Source of the DNA: JACQAP01 sp035548375
GTDB lineage: Bacteria > Pseudomonadota > Gammaproteobacteria > Burkholderiales > JACQAP01
Length of the DNA stretch: 64,000 bases
Assembly: GCA_035548375.1 (NCBI GenBank)
Contig: DASZTG010000097.1
Location: forward strand, 16,372 to 80,371
Direction of reading: 5' to 3'
Shown: in pieces, positions 1 through 8,694 of the stretch
How the letters are laid out: each line of letters begins with the position of its first letter
Numbering within the stretch: the stretch's first letter is position 1
Program-made: the position numbers and the translations under genes
Notes under the pieces: model-generated
The model's database searches: none
Seen by the model: only the letters and a program-made list of their open reading frames with translations
Told to the model about the DNA's origin: nothing

Positions 1-72
1 CAGGAGCAGGGATTTCACTCCCGACCTGACAAGGTTATGGTCGTCCGCCAGCACGATTCTGATCGGCTTCAT
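1..72 (-). CDS. Response regulator, NarL/FixJ type (partial, N-terminus only)
   Basis: Only the first 24 codons are inside the window; the gene continues past the left edge. The peptide begins MKPIRIVLADDHNLVRSGV, the usual opening of a receiver domain: a hydrophobic beta strand followed by the acidic pair (ADDH) that helps bind Mg2+. The ADDHNLVR form is typical of NarL/FixJ-family regulators with a C-terminal LuxR helix-turn-helix, but that part is not visible. A GGAGG ribosome site lies just upstream of the ATG. It is transcribed in the same direction as the deacetylase-like gene behind it, with about 64 bases between them, so the two could share a transcript. Confidence 0.75.
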   Translation of the reverse strand, partial: MKPIRIVLADDHNLVRSGVKSLLL

Positions 73-136
73 ATTCCTCCGTTGACTGGAGCCGCACTCG
101 ACCTTGACGGCGATCTCCGCGAATTCGGCAATCACG

Positions 137-1060
137 TCATGAAGTGCAAAACTGCCTGATGTGGGCTTCCGCGCTTCTTGCAAGCGAAGGCAGATCGTAT
201 CCTCCTTCGAGCACGGACACGATTCGACCGCTGGCGCTCCGGGATGCCACTTCCATGATCCGCTCCGTCACCCAGGCATAGTCTTCCTCGACCAGGCCCA
301 GGCCCGCCATGTCGTCATCACGATGCGCATCGAATCCGGACGAAATAAAAATCATCTGTGGCGCGAAATCGTGGAGCGCGGGCAGCCAGAAACCCTCGAC
401 GGCCGCGCGAAATTCCGCCCCCCGGCTATGGGCAGCAAGCGGGATGTTGATCATCCGGTCGGAGCGACCTTCGGTGCCACTGTAAGGATAGAACGGGTGC
501 TGGAACGTGGAAACCATCATCACGCGCGGATCGCCGGCGAATATGTCCTCGGTGCCGTTGCCGTGATGCACGTCGAAATCCACGATCGCGACACGCTCCA
601 GGCCATGCTCATCCAGCGCATGGGCCGCCGCGACCGCGACATTGTTGAACAGGCAGAATCCCATGGCGCGCGCGCGGCAGGCGTGATGGCCCGGTGGCCG
701 GATGTTGCAAAACGCATTCCCCGCCCCGCCCCCGATGACAAGATCGGTCGCGCGAACAGCCGCGCCGGAAGCATGCAACGCTGCAGAGAACGAATGGGGA
801 TTCATGGACGTATCGGCGTCCAGGTATGCGAGCCCACGATCCGGCGAGATTTCGGAAATCAGGTCCAGGTAGGCTTCATCATGCACGCGCGCCAGTTGCT
901 CGCGAGTTGCCGCCGGCGCCACCTCCACCTTGAGTGCTTGCATCATTCCGCTGGCGACCAGCCTGTCCTCGATGGCACGCAGCCGGCCGGGAGATTCCGG
1001 GTGGTGGCCGCCCATGTCGTGCAGCAAGCAGGCCGGATGATGAAGGAAGGCGGTTGCCAT
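137..1060 (-). CDS. Histone deacetylase family protein (acetylpolyamine / AcuC-like amidohydrolase)
   Basis: A 307-residue single-domain zinc amidohydrolase of the arginase/deacetylase fold, full length for the bacterial class II-like group. Visible motifs are RPPGHHA (catalytic His125-His126), DFDVHHGNG (zinc ligands Asp163 and His165), GFDAHRDD (third zinc ligand Asp244) and EGGYD (transition-state Tyr288). All catalytic residues are present, so it should be active. Bacterial members remove acetyl or other acyl groups from polyamines, acetoin-related or protein lysine substrates; which applies here cannot be read from sequence. No signal peptide is seen, so it is cytoplasmic. It precedes the partial response regulator in the same orientation. 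Confidence 0.93.
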   Translation of the reverse strand: MATAFLHHPACLLHDMGGHHPESPGRLRAIEDRLVASGMMQALKVEVAPAATREQLARVHDEAYLDLISEISPDRGLAYLDADTSMNPHSFSAALHASGAAVRATDLVIGGGAGNAFCNIRPPGHHACRARAMGFCLFNNVAVAAAHALDEHGLERVAIVDFDVHHGNGTEDIFAGDPRVMMVSTFQHPFYPYSGTEGRSDRMINIPLAAHSRGAEFRAAVEGFWLPALHDFAPQMIFISSGFDAHRDDDMAGLGLVEEDYAWVTERIMEVASRSASGRIVSVLEGGYDLPSLARSAEAHIRQFCTS

Positions 1061-1893
1061 AGCGTTCAGAAAATATTCTCAGGACCCATGGCCCGTGTGA
1101 AGCCGCAACAATCTTATGCATCGGCGCTCGCGCTGTCCATGATTGCAGCCTGGCTTGCATCGACCTGGCGTTCCCGGAGCCGCTCGCCAGTTCTGCCAGC
1201 GCGGGCCGTGTAAGACAAACACCGACCCCATCGCTTCAACTTCGCCCGCCGGTCTGCCGTAATGCCTTGCGCGGGTATCGACGCATGCCCGCGGCCCTTG
1301 CCTGCCGGTGTAACATTGAAGCGTGACGGTTCACGGGAAGATCCTTGCCGGCTGCGCGGGGGACGCGGGGTCGCCGGCGGGCATTGGCGACCTGGACGAG
1401 GCCCGGTGTCAATGTTCTGGGAACGTGCAATACTTCGGGACGTCATGGTGCTTCCAGTTCGCCGTCCGGCATTCGACTCGCGAACGACAAAAACATAACA
1501 AAGGGAGACGGGTATTCACGCCGATGATAAGGCCGCATGGTCGTTGTTCAGCCGATTGCATTCGCGCCAATGCGCACCACCGCTGCGATACATCGCGCAG
1601 ATCATGTGCCCGCCGCCCCTCACCCTTCCGGCCGGTCGCGCGACTTTCGGTGACTCGGTTTCGATGATTCGCGGCATTCGGGTTCCGACAAGTGATGCAG
1701 GCGCCCGGTTCGCGCCGCAGGAGCCGCCGCGCGTCGCGCTCAGGCTCGCCTCCGCCCAAAGTCGATCGCAGTCTGGTCACGCCAGCCGAACGCGTGGCTC
1801 CCCCGACATTGCCCGGCTCCCACCCATCCTTTCTCGCCACGGCAATCGCATGGCCGTGCAATACGTTGTCCGGACCTGAGGAGAAATAGCACG
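1061..1893. other. 830-base stretch without a credible gene
   Basis: No frame here gives a protein with recognisable motifs; the open frames are short, Arg/Ser/Pro-rich and overlap each other on both strands, as random high-GC frames do. A purine-rich AAAGGGAGACGGG at about 1499-1511 resembles a ribosome site, but the frames behind it show no family features. The stretch must contain the chemoreceptor promoter at its right end and may contain the promoter of the minus-strand deacetylase gene at its left end. It could also hold a decayed gene or a small RNA; nothing decides this. Confidence 0.5.
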
Positions 1894-3360
1894 ATGTGGA
1901 CGTTCGGAAGGAGGATCGCAGTCGGTTTCACCGTGTCGACGGCCCTGTTGCTGCTGATAGGCGTCGTTGCCCATCGCAGCATCGGTGTACTGGTGGATAC
2001 CGGGCAGTGGGTTGCCCATACCCATTCTGTCCTGGAGGCGCTTGGCAGCGTTTCCGGGTCCATGTCCGAAATCGAGAGCTCGCAACGCGGTTTCGTCATT
2101 GCCGGTTCTGAGCCCTTCCTCGTCCCCTACCAGCAAGCCCTGGATTCGGTTCCCCTCGAGATGAAGCGGCTGCGCGAACTGACCTCCGACAATCCAGCCC
2201 ATCAAAGAAGCCTGGACCAGGCGCAATCGCTGATTGCCGAAAAGCTCGCGGTGCTCGCAAAGGGAATCGAGATACGCCGCGAGAAGGGGGCGCAGGCCGC
2301 GATGAACTTCATCGCCGCCGGCGAGGGTCGCGAATTGATGGCCCGCCTGCAGGAAACATTCGCGCAAATGGAGCGAGCGGAACGCGATCTGCTGAAGACG
2401 CGGACCGAGAACGCGCAGGCAACCGTCGCCGCGACCAGGCAGACGATCGTATTCGGTACCTTGATTTGCGTGATATTCGCGATCGGGGCGGGAACGATCC
2501 TGACGCGTTCTTTGTCGGCCCGGATAGGAGGCGCCGTCGCGAACATGCGCAGCTCGTCCACCGAGCTCCAGGCAGCGGCCACCCAGCAGGCCACGGGCAC
2601 GAAGGAGCAGGCCAGCGCGATGACCGAGATTTCCACGACGATCAGCGAGCTGTTGCTGACATCGCGGCAGATCGCCGAGAGCGCGCAGCGCGTCGCGCAA
2701 ATCGCGGCGCAGACGGCAGGCGCCGCGCAATCCGGCGACAGCACCGTCGCATCGGCGCAGGAATCCATTGCGGCCATTCGCCGCCAGGTCGACCTGATCG
2801 TTTCGCACATGCTGGAGCTCGGCAAGAAGTCGCAGCAGATCGGCGCCGTCCTCGACATCGTGTCCGAGCTCTCGGAGCAGACGAACATCCTTGCCATCAA
2901 CGCCACCATCGAAGCCGCGGGCGCCGGCGAGGGCGGACGCCGCTTCGCGGTGGTGGCGGACGAGATTCGCAAGCTGGCCGACCGCGTCGGCGGCTCGACC
3001 AAGCAGATCCGCGCCCTGATCGACGACGTGCGCAGCGCCGTGAACACAACGGTCATGACGACTGAAAGCGGGTCCAAGACGGTGGACGCCGGCTCGCGCC
3101 GGTTTGCGGAAGTCACGCTCGCGCTCGAGCAGATTGCCTCGCTGGTTTCCACCACCACGGAAGCCGCGCGAGAGATAGAGCTATCGACCAAGCAGCAATC
3201 CACCGCGGTCGAGCAGGTCAACTTCGCCATTCGCAACGTCGCGCAGGCAACGAAGGAAACGGAGGTGAGCTCGGGCCAAACGCTGCTGACCGCCTCGCAG
3301 CTCTCGACGCTTTCCGGCGAATTGCTCAGGCTCATCAGGCCGCAGCAAATGGCTGCCTAG
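1894..3360 (+). CDS. Methyl-accepting chemotaxis protein with CHASE3-like sensor
   Basis: A 488-residue membrane chemoreceptor. Residues about 8-30 form the first membrane helix. Residues 35-185 are a helical periplasmic segment containing ESSQRGFVI and repeated acidic/Arg helices, as in CHASE3 domains. A second membrane helix (about 188-210) follows, then a short linker and the cytoplasmic coiled-coil signalling domain. The conserved hairpin tip is around residues 320-350 (QTNILAINATIEAAGAGEGG, then FAVVADEIRKLA). The tail ends RPQQMAA, without the NWETF-type pentapeptide that tethers CheR/CheB in some receptors. The usual Shine-Dalgarno-like GAGGAG lies upstream. It is followed almost without gap by a small ORF and cheB, which suggests it feeds that module. 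Confidence 0.93.
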   Translation: MWTFGRRIAVGFTVSTALLLLIGVVAHRSIGVLVDTGQWVAHTHSVLEALGSVSGSMSEIESSQRGFVIAGSEPFLVPYQQALDSVPLEMKRLRELTSDNPAHQRSLDQAQSLIAEKLAVLAKGIEIRREKGAQAAMNFIAAGEGRELMARLQETFAQMERAERDLLKTRTENAQATVAATRQTIVFGTLICVIFAIGAGTILTRSLSARIGGAVANMRSSSTELQAAATQQATGTKEQASAMTEISTTISELLLTSRQIAESAQRVAQIAAQTAGAAQSGDSTVASAQESIAAIRRQVDLIVSHMLELGKKSQQIGAVLDIVSELSEQTNILAINATIEAAGAGEGGRRFAVVADEIRKLADRVGGSTKQIRALIDDVRSAVNTTVMTTESGSKTVDAGSRRFAEVTLALEQIASLVSTTTEAAREIELSTKQQSTAVEQVNFAIRNVAQATKETEVSSGQTLLTASQLSTLSGELLRLIRPQQMAA

Positions 3361-3363
3361 CCC

Positions 3364-3522
3364 ATGACGCGGGATTTCGACAAATGCTTGCGCATCGAAG
3401 CCCCACGGTTGGCGCAGCCAGTCGCGCGCGGCATGACCGGGCTCGAAGAACGCATCGCATGTCGTCAGCGGCGAATTCAGTCGCATGATCGCGCCGACCG
3501 CGCTCGCGAGGCCATGACATGA
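3364..3522 (+). CDS. Small ORF linking the chemoreceptor and cheB
   Basis: An open frame of 52 codons starts three bases after the receptor stop and ends with an ATGA overlap on the cheB start. The peptide begins MTRDFDKCLRIEAPRL and is rich in Arg and charged residues; no family is recognised. The tight packing on both sides suggests it may be translated to couple the two genes. Against this, no ribosome site is visible in front of it, because the receptor's own 3' end occupies that space. It could equally be a spacer that happens to be open. Confidence 0.3.
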   Translation: MTRDFDKCLRIEAPRLAQPVARGMTGLEERIACRQRRIQSHDRADRAREAMT

Positions 3523-4592
3523 TCGGGCAAAGAATCCGGGTACTCGTGGCGGACGATTCCCTGACCGTGCGCAGGCGCCTTTGCGCAGTCCTCGAGGAAG
3601 ATCCCGGCATCGACGTCGTCGGCGAGGCCGAGAACGGCAGCCAGGTGATCGACCTGTGCCGGCAGTTCCGCCCGGACGTGATCACCATGGACATGATGAT
3701 GCCGGTGATGTCGGGCCTGGCGGCGACGGAATACATCATGGCGCACTTCCCCACGCCTATCCTGATCGTGTCTTCGTCCACCAACCGCGGCGAGCTGTTC
3801 AAGACCTATGAGGCGCTCGCCGCCGGCGCGATCGACGTGCTGGAGAAACCGGATGGCGACGCCGACGACTGGGACCAGCGCTTCAGGTCGACGGTCAAGC
3901 TGGTTTCGCGCATCAAGGTCATTACGCATCCGCGCGCGCGCCTCGGGAACCTCAGCCCCCCGCAACCGACCGCCGCGCCGGTGTACAAAGGCACTGCCCA
4001 GCCCTGCCGCGTGGTTGGCATCGGCGCTTCCACCGGAGGACCCGCCGCGATCGTCGACGTCCTTCGCGGGTTGCCGACGAGCTTCTCCCTGCCCATCCTC
4101 TTGGTGCTGCACATCGGCAATCCGTTCGCGGCGGCGTTTGCCGAGTGGCTGGACGGGCAGACGCCTCGCCACGTCTCCTACGCGCGTGGCGGCGAAGCCG
4201 TGGCGTCAGCTGCCGGCCGCGTGCTCATGGCGCCGCCGGACCGGCACATGGAAGTCGCCGGCGGGCACATTCGCCTGACCTCCGCGCCGGAACGCCATTC
4301 CTGCCGACCGTCCGTGGATGTGCTGTTCGAATCGATGGCCCGCGACTATGGCAGCGCGGCGGCCGCCTGCCTGCTCACCGGCATGGGACGTGACGGCGCC
4401 AGCGGACTGCTCGAGATCCGGCGCGCGGGCGGACACACCGTCGCTCAGGACGAAGCCACGTCGGTCATCTTCGGCATGCCGCGCGAGGCGGTCGCCATGG
4501 GCGCCGCCCAGCGCGTGCTGCCCATCGCGGAGATCGGTCCCGCGCTGGCCGCACTGGCGCCGTCCAGGAACGCCGAGCCCGGAAAAACATGA
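3519..4592 (+). CDS. cheB: CheB: receptor glutamate methylesterase / glutamine deamidase
   Basis: A 357-residue two-domain chemotaxis adaptation enzyme. The N-terminal receiver (residues 1-125) has ADDS, the phospho-acceptor Asp58 in TMDMMMP and the conserved Lys110 in LEKP. The C-terminal esterase domain (about 165-350) has the catalytic triad Ser171 in GASTGGP, His198 in LVLHIG and Asp292 in MGRDGA. When phosphorylated, CheB removes methyl groups from chemoreceptor glutamates. The gene overlaps the preceding small ORF and the following kinase by ATGA, so the three should be co-translated. No cheR, cheA or cheW lies within the window, so its phosphodonor and opposing methyltransferase must be elsewhere, or the downstream kinase may serve it. 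Confidence 0.95.
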   Translation: MIGQRIRVLVADDSLTVRRRLCAVLEEDPGIDVVGEAENGSQVIDLCRQFRPDVITMDMMMPVMSGLAATEYIMAHFPTPILIVSSSTNRGELFKTYEALAAGAIDVLEKPDGDADDWDQRFRSTVKLVSRIKVITHPRARLGNLSPPQPTAAPVYKGTAQPCRVVGIGASTGGPAAIVDVLRGLPTSFSLPILLVLHIGNPFAAAFAEWLDGQTPRHVSYARGGEAVASAAGRVLMAPPDRHMEVAGGHIRLTSAPERHSCRPSVDVLFESMARDYGSAAAACLLTGMGRDGASGLLEIRRAGGHTVAQDEATSVIFGMPREAVAMGAAQRVLPIAEIGPALAALAPSRNAEPGKT

Positions 4593-6562
4593 ACCCGACC
4601 GTCCTGATCGTCGATGACAGCCTGACCGTGCGCATGGACCTGGTCAGCGCATTCGAAACCGCCGGGTTCCGCTGCCTGCCCTGTGCCACCTTGGCCAATG
4701 CGCGCGCCGCGATGGCGGCCTCGCGGGTCGACCTCATCGTGCTGGACATGCTGCTGCCCGACGGCGACGGCACGGAACTGCTTTCGGAGGTTCGCGGCAA
4801 CGAAAATTTTGCCCGCATGCCCATCCTCATGCTCTCCAGCGAGGCCGAGGTGAAGGACCGGATCCTGGGGCTGCAGACCGGCGCGGATGAATACGTCGGC
4901 AAGCCTTACGAGACGAGCTATGTGCTCTCGCGCGCGCGTGAGCTCATGCGCCAGGACGGCGGCGGCGCCTCGCACAAGGCAACCGTATTGATCATCGACG
5001 ACAGCGTGACGTTTCGCGAGACGCTGCGCGAAGCGCTGGAGGACGACGGCTACCAGACGCTCGTCGCCGGCACGGGCGAAGCCGGATTGCGCATCGCCGC
5101 GGACCATCGGCCCGGCGCCATCCTGGTCGATGGCGAGCTACCCGGCATCGACGGCCCGACGGTCATACGGCATGTGCGCATCGATACCGCGCTGCGCCAC
5201 ATCCCTTGCCTGCTGCTGACGGCCAGCGAGGATCGCGGAGCCGAACTGAAGGCGCTGGACGCCGGCGCGGACGCATTCGTCCACAAGGGGGACGAAGTCG
5301 AAGTCATCCTCGCGCGGCTCGCTGCGGTGTTGCGTGCCTCCACCCTCAGCGTCACCAATGACGCAACTTCCAGCCTGCTGGGGCCGAAGAAGGTGCTGGC
5401 CGTCGACGACAGCCTGACCTACCTGCACGGCCTCGCAGACGCGTTGCGCTCGGAAGGCTACGACGTCGTGCTGGCACGTTCCGGCGAGGAAGCGCTGGAA
5501 ATGCTGGCGGTGCAGGCGGTCGACTGCATACTTCTGGACCTGCTGATGCCGGGAATCGGCGGCAAGGAAACCTGCCTGCGCATCAAGTCGGCGCCCGTGG
5601 TGAGGGACATTCCGCTGATCATGCTGACCGCGCTGGAAGACCGGTCGGCGATGATCGAGGGCCTGACCGCCGGAGCGGACGACTACATCTCCAAATCCAG
5701 CGAAGTCGAAGTGCTGAAGGCACGCGTGCGCGCGCAGATACGCCGCAAGCAGTTCGAGGACGAAAACCGGCGCATCCGCGAGGAGCTGCTCACCAAGGAG
5801 CTCGAAGCCACGGAAGCGCGCGCCGCGCGCGAGCTTGCCGAGACACGGGCGCAGCTCGTGAACGAGCTCGAGCGCAAGAACAAGGAGCTCGAAGCGTTCA
5901 GCTACTCCGTTTCGCACGACCTGCGCGCGCCGCTGCGGACCATCAACGGCTTCAGCAAGATCCTGCTCGAGGACTTCGGCGGCGAGCTCGCCGGCAAGGC
6001 CAAGGAATACCTGAACAACGTCTGCCTGTCCGCGCAACGCATGAACGAGCTGATCGACGGCATGCTCGACCTGTCTCGCGTCGGTCGCGCCGAGCTGATC
6101 CGCACCACCGTCGACCTGTCGAAGCTCGCCCGCGTGGTCGTCGATGAGCTCGGCAGGAACGATCCCGCCCGCAAGGTCGAGATCGGGATAACGAACGACC
6201 TGGTCGTCGAGGCCGACACCCGACTCATGCGCATCGCGCTCGACAATCTGCTCGGCAATGCCTGGAAGTTCACTTCGAAGACCGCGTCACCGCGCATCGA
6301 ATTTTCCAGCGAGCGCCAGGGCGAAGAGACCGTTTTCTACGTCCGCGACAACGGTTCCGGCTTCGACATGAAGTATGCGAGCAACCTGTTCAGCCCGTTC
6401 CGCAGGCTGCACAGCGAAGCCGAATTCTCCGGCACCGGCGTGGGGCTGGCCACCGTCCATCGGGTCGTGGACCGCCATGGCGGCCGCATCTGGGCAACCG
6501 GGGAAATCGACAAGGGCGCGACCATGTTTTTCACGCTGCCCGCCTGGTCGGAGAAGTTCTAG
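4589..6562 (+). CDS. Histidine kinase with three N-terminal receiver domains (REC-REC-REC-HisKA-HATPase)
   Basis: A 657-residue soluble hybrid kinase with no membrane helices. Three receivers occupy about 3-120, 131-250 and 268-385, with acceptor aspartates Asp53 (VLDMLLP), Asp181 (LVDGELP) and Asp317 (LLDLLMP). A coiled coil at about 390-430 leads into a HisKA domain with His443 in SVSHDLRAPL, a form common in bacteriophytochrome-like and PHR-type kinases. The ATPase domain (about 530-655) shows N (DNLLGNAWKF), G1 (DNGSGFD) and G2 (GTGVGLAT) boxes. Input must come through phosphorylation of the receivers or a partner. It overlaps cheB by ATGA, so it probably acts with CheB and the upstream receptor in a non-canonical chemosensory branch. 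Confidence 0.93.
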   Translation: MNPTVLIVDDSLTVRMDLVSAFETAGFRCLPCATLANARAAMAASRVDLIVLDMLLPDGDGTELLSEVRGNENFARMPILMLSSEAEVKDRILGLQTGADEYVGKPYETSYVLSRARELMRQDGGGASHKATVLIIDDSVTFRETLREALEDDGYQTLVAGTGEAGLRIAADHRPGAILVDGELPGIDGPTVIRHVRIDTALRHIPCLLLTASEDRGAELKALDAGADAFVHKGDEVEVILARLAAVLRASTLSVTNDATSSLLGPKKVLAVDDSLTYLHGLADALRSEGYDVVLARSGEEALEMLAVQAVDCILLDLLMPGIGGKETCLRIKSAPVVRDIPLIMLTALEDRSAMIEGLTAGADDYISKSSEVEVLKARVRAQIRRKQFEDENRRIREELLTKELEATEARAARELAETRAQLVNELERKNKELEAFSYSVSHDLRAPLRTINGFSKILLEDFGGELAGKAKEYLNNVCLSAQRMNELIDGMLDLSRVGRAELIRTTVDLSKLARVVVDELGRNDPARKVEIGITNDLVVEADTRLMRIALDNLLGNAWKFTSKTASPRIEFSSERQGEETVFYVRDNGSGFDMKYASNLFSPFRRLHSEAEFSGTGVGLATVHRVVDRHGGRIWATGEIDKGATMFFTLPAWSEKF

Positions 6563-6743
6563 GCAAGCTCGGGGAAAGCGGGCACGACAAGGACGCCGCG
6601 TCACCCGGCTCGAAATAACCGCGCTGCCGCCGGTCGCGTCCCTCAACCCGCGGCCCCGGCAGCCGCTAAGGTAAACTAGCCCCGACTTTCGCGGTTCGCT
6701 GCTTGCCTCGCGCGAAGACCTCCATCCAGCCTTCAGTCACTGC

Positions 6744-7661
6744 ATGCCCAATCCCCTGTCCCCGGTCGTTGCCCAGGTCGGCCGCGTCGTTCTTGGCAAG
6801 GAACATCAGATCAGGTTGACGGTGGCGTGCCTGCTGGCGCGCGGCCATTTGCTGATCGAAGACTTGCCGGGTGTGGGCAAGACCACGCTCGCGCACGCGC
6901 TTGCCAGGACGATGGGCCTCGATTTCCAGCGCATCCAGTTCACCAGCGACCTGCTGCCGGCGGATATCCTGGGCGTATCGGTATTCGACCGCGACAGTTC
7001 CACCTTCAAGTTCCATCCCGGCCCGGTGTTCTCCCAGGTCATCCTCGCCGACGAGGTGAATCGCGCGACACCGAAGGCGCAAAGCGCGCTGCTCGAGGCG
7101 ATGGAGGAGCACCAGGTCACCACGGAAGGCCAGACCCGTCCGCTGCCCGAGCCGTTCTTCGTCATTGCCACGCAAAATCCCTCTCACCAGGTCGGCACGT
7201 TCGCGCTGCCCGAGTCCCAGCTCGATCGCTTTCTCATGCGCATCCATCTTGGCTATCCCGATGCGGCCGCCGAGCGCGCGCTGCTGGAAGGCCGGGAACG
7301 CCGGGACATGATTTCCGACCTTGCGCCGGCGCTGGGCACCGCCCAGCTTCTGGATCTGCAGGCGAAGGCACGCGACGTTTTCACCTCGTCCGCGCTGCTG
7401 GATTACGTCCAGGCGCTGGTGGGCCACACGCGCCAATCCGCCGATTTCGTCAACGGCCTGTCGCCACGCGCCGGCCTCGCGCTGGTCAACGCGGCGCGCG
7501 CATGGGCATTCATGGACGATCGCAAGGAAGTCATTCCCGAGGACGTGCAGGCGATATTGCCCAGCGTGGCGGGACACCGCCTCTATCCGGTCGCCGGCCA
7601 CGTCTCTCCCGGCAGCAACCAGATGGCCGAGCGCCTGATCGCGGAAGTCCGCATTCCCTGA
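6744..7661 (+). CDS. MoxR-family AAA+ ATPase
   Basis: A 305-residue AAA+ chaperone of the MoxR family. Walker A is GVGKTT at residues 43-48 and Walker B is LADE at 101-104, followed by the sensor/arginine region and the MoxR lid (about 230-300). The family acts as a chaperone or maturation factor for a partner encoded next door, often a VWA or DUF58 protein. Here the next two genes encode a DUF58 protein and a TgpA-type transglutaminase, the common three-gene arrangement in proteobacteria. The ATG at 6744 fits the usual family start (MPNPLSPVVAQVGRVV). Its substrate is not known. Confidence 0.93.
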   Translation: MPNPLSPVVAQVGRVVLGKEHQIRLTVACLLARGHLLIEDLPGVGKTTLAHALARTMGLDFQRIQFTSDLLPADILGVSVFDRDSSTFKFHPGPVFSQVILADEVNRATPKAQSALLEAMEEHQVTTEGQTRPLPEPFFVIATQNPSHQVGTFALPESQLDRFLMRIHLGYPDAAAERALLEGRERRDMISDLAPALGTAQLLDLQAKARDVFTSSALLDYVQALVGHTRQSADFVNGLSPRAGLALVNAARAWAFMDDRKEVIPEDVQAILPSVAGHRLYPVAGHVSPGSNQMAERLIAEVRIP

Positions 7662-7707
7662 AATCACGCGCGATCGCCGGCAACCCACCGAAGGCAGGGA
7701 CAACCCA

Positions 7708-8694
7708 TTGAAGGCCGCGCCGGCCAATCTGGAAATTCCGCGGAATTCGTCTTCGATTCGGGACCGGGTCGGCGACTGGATCTTTCCGCCGAAGGGCCCG
7801 GAGGCAGGCCCGGTGGTGCTGGGCCAGCGCCGCGTCTACATCCTGCCCACGAGCGGCGGCTTGATGTACGGCCTGACCGTGCTGCTGATGCTGGTCGGAT
7901 CCATCAACTACAACCTGAGCCTGGGCTACGTGCTGGTGTTCCTGCTCGCGGGCAACGGCATGGTGTCGATGCTGCACACCTGGCGCAACCTCGCGCGCAT
8001 CTCCGTCGAACCGGGCAAGTCTGCGCCGGTGTTCTCGGGAGAACTGGCGGGCTTTCGCGTGCGCGTGGGAAACGGCGGCACCTTGCCGAGGATGAGCCTC
8101 GCGGCGCAGCTCGCAGGCAGGCCCGCGGAATATTTCGACGTCGCCGCGAACGCAATCGGGGAGGTCGAAGTGCGGCTACCAACGCATGCACGCGGCCTGC
8201 TCCATCCGGGGCGCTTGCGAATCTTCACCACCTACCCGCTGGGCCTGTTCCACGCGTGGGCCCTCGTCGACCTCGACATGCACTGCCTCGTGTATCCAAA
8301 GCCCGAAGCCGGCCCCGCGATGCTTCCGGCGGCGCAGTCGGCCGATGGCGAAGGGCCTGCCACCAGTTCCGGCGAAGAAGATTTCGCGGGGCTGCGCACC
8401 TACCACCCCGGGGATTCGCCGCGGCGCATCGCCTGGAAAGTATTTGCGCGCAACGAGGTTTTCCTGTCCAAGCAATTTTCCGGCGGCACCGCTGCGCAAT
8501 TGTGGTTCGACCTCGCTGAGACGCCCGTCATGCTGGGCCTCGAAGGCAGGCTTTCGCGCCTCACGCGCTGGGTGCTGGAAGCCGAGGCCGCCGGCCTGCG
8601 CTATGGCCTGCGCCTGCCGACCGTCGAACTCGAGCCCGAGTCGGGCTCGCTGCATCGCGATCGCTGCCTGCAGGCGCTCGCGCTCTACAAATGA
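7708..8694 (+). CDS. DUF58 domain protein (MoxR partner)
   Basis: A 328-residue protein with two membrane helices near the N-terminus (about residues 50-90, GLMYGLTVLLMLVGSINY and the next segment). The DUF58 core follows, with the signature at about 224-250 (DFAGLRTYHPGDSPRRIAW). A TTG start at 7708 is used because it follows a purine-rich AAGGCAGGGA and gives the usual family N-terminus; the next ATG (7864) would cut into the first helix. It overlaps the next gene by ATGA. DUF58 proteins are VWA-like and generally pair with MoxR ATPases; the cellular function is unsettled, with envelope homeostasis the usual suggestion. Confidence 0.88.
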   Translation: MKAAPANLEIPRNSSSIRDRVGDWIFPPKGPEAGPVVLGQRRVYILPTSGGLMYGLTVLLMLVGSINYNLSLGYVLVFLLAGNGMVSMLHTWRNLARISVEPGKSAPVFSGELAGFRVRVGNGGTLPRMSLAAQLAGRPAEYFDVAANAIGEVEVRLPTHARGLLHPGRLRIFTTYPLGLFHAWALVDLDMHCLVYPKPEAGPAMLPAAQSADGEGPATSSGEEDFAGLRTYHPGDSPRRIAWKVFARNEVFLSKQFSGGTAAQLWFDLAETPVMLGLEGRLSRLTRWVLEAEAAGLRYGLRLPTVELEPESGSLHRDRCLQALALYK

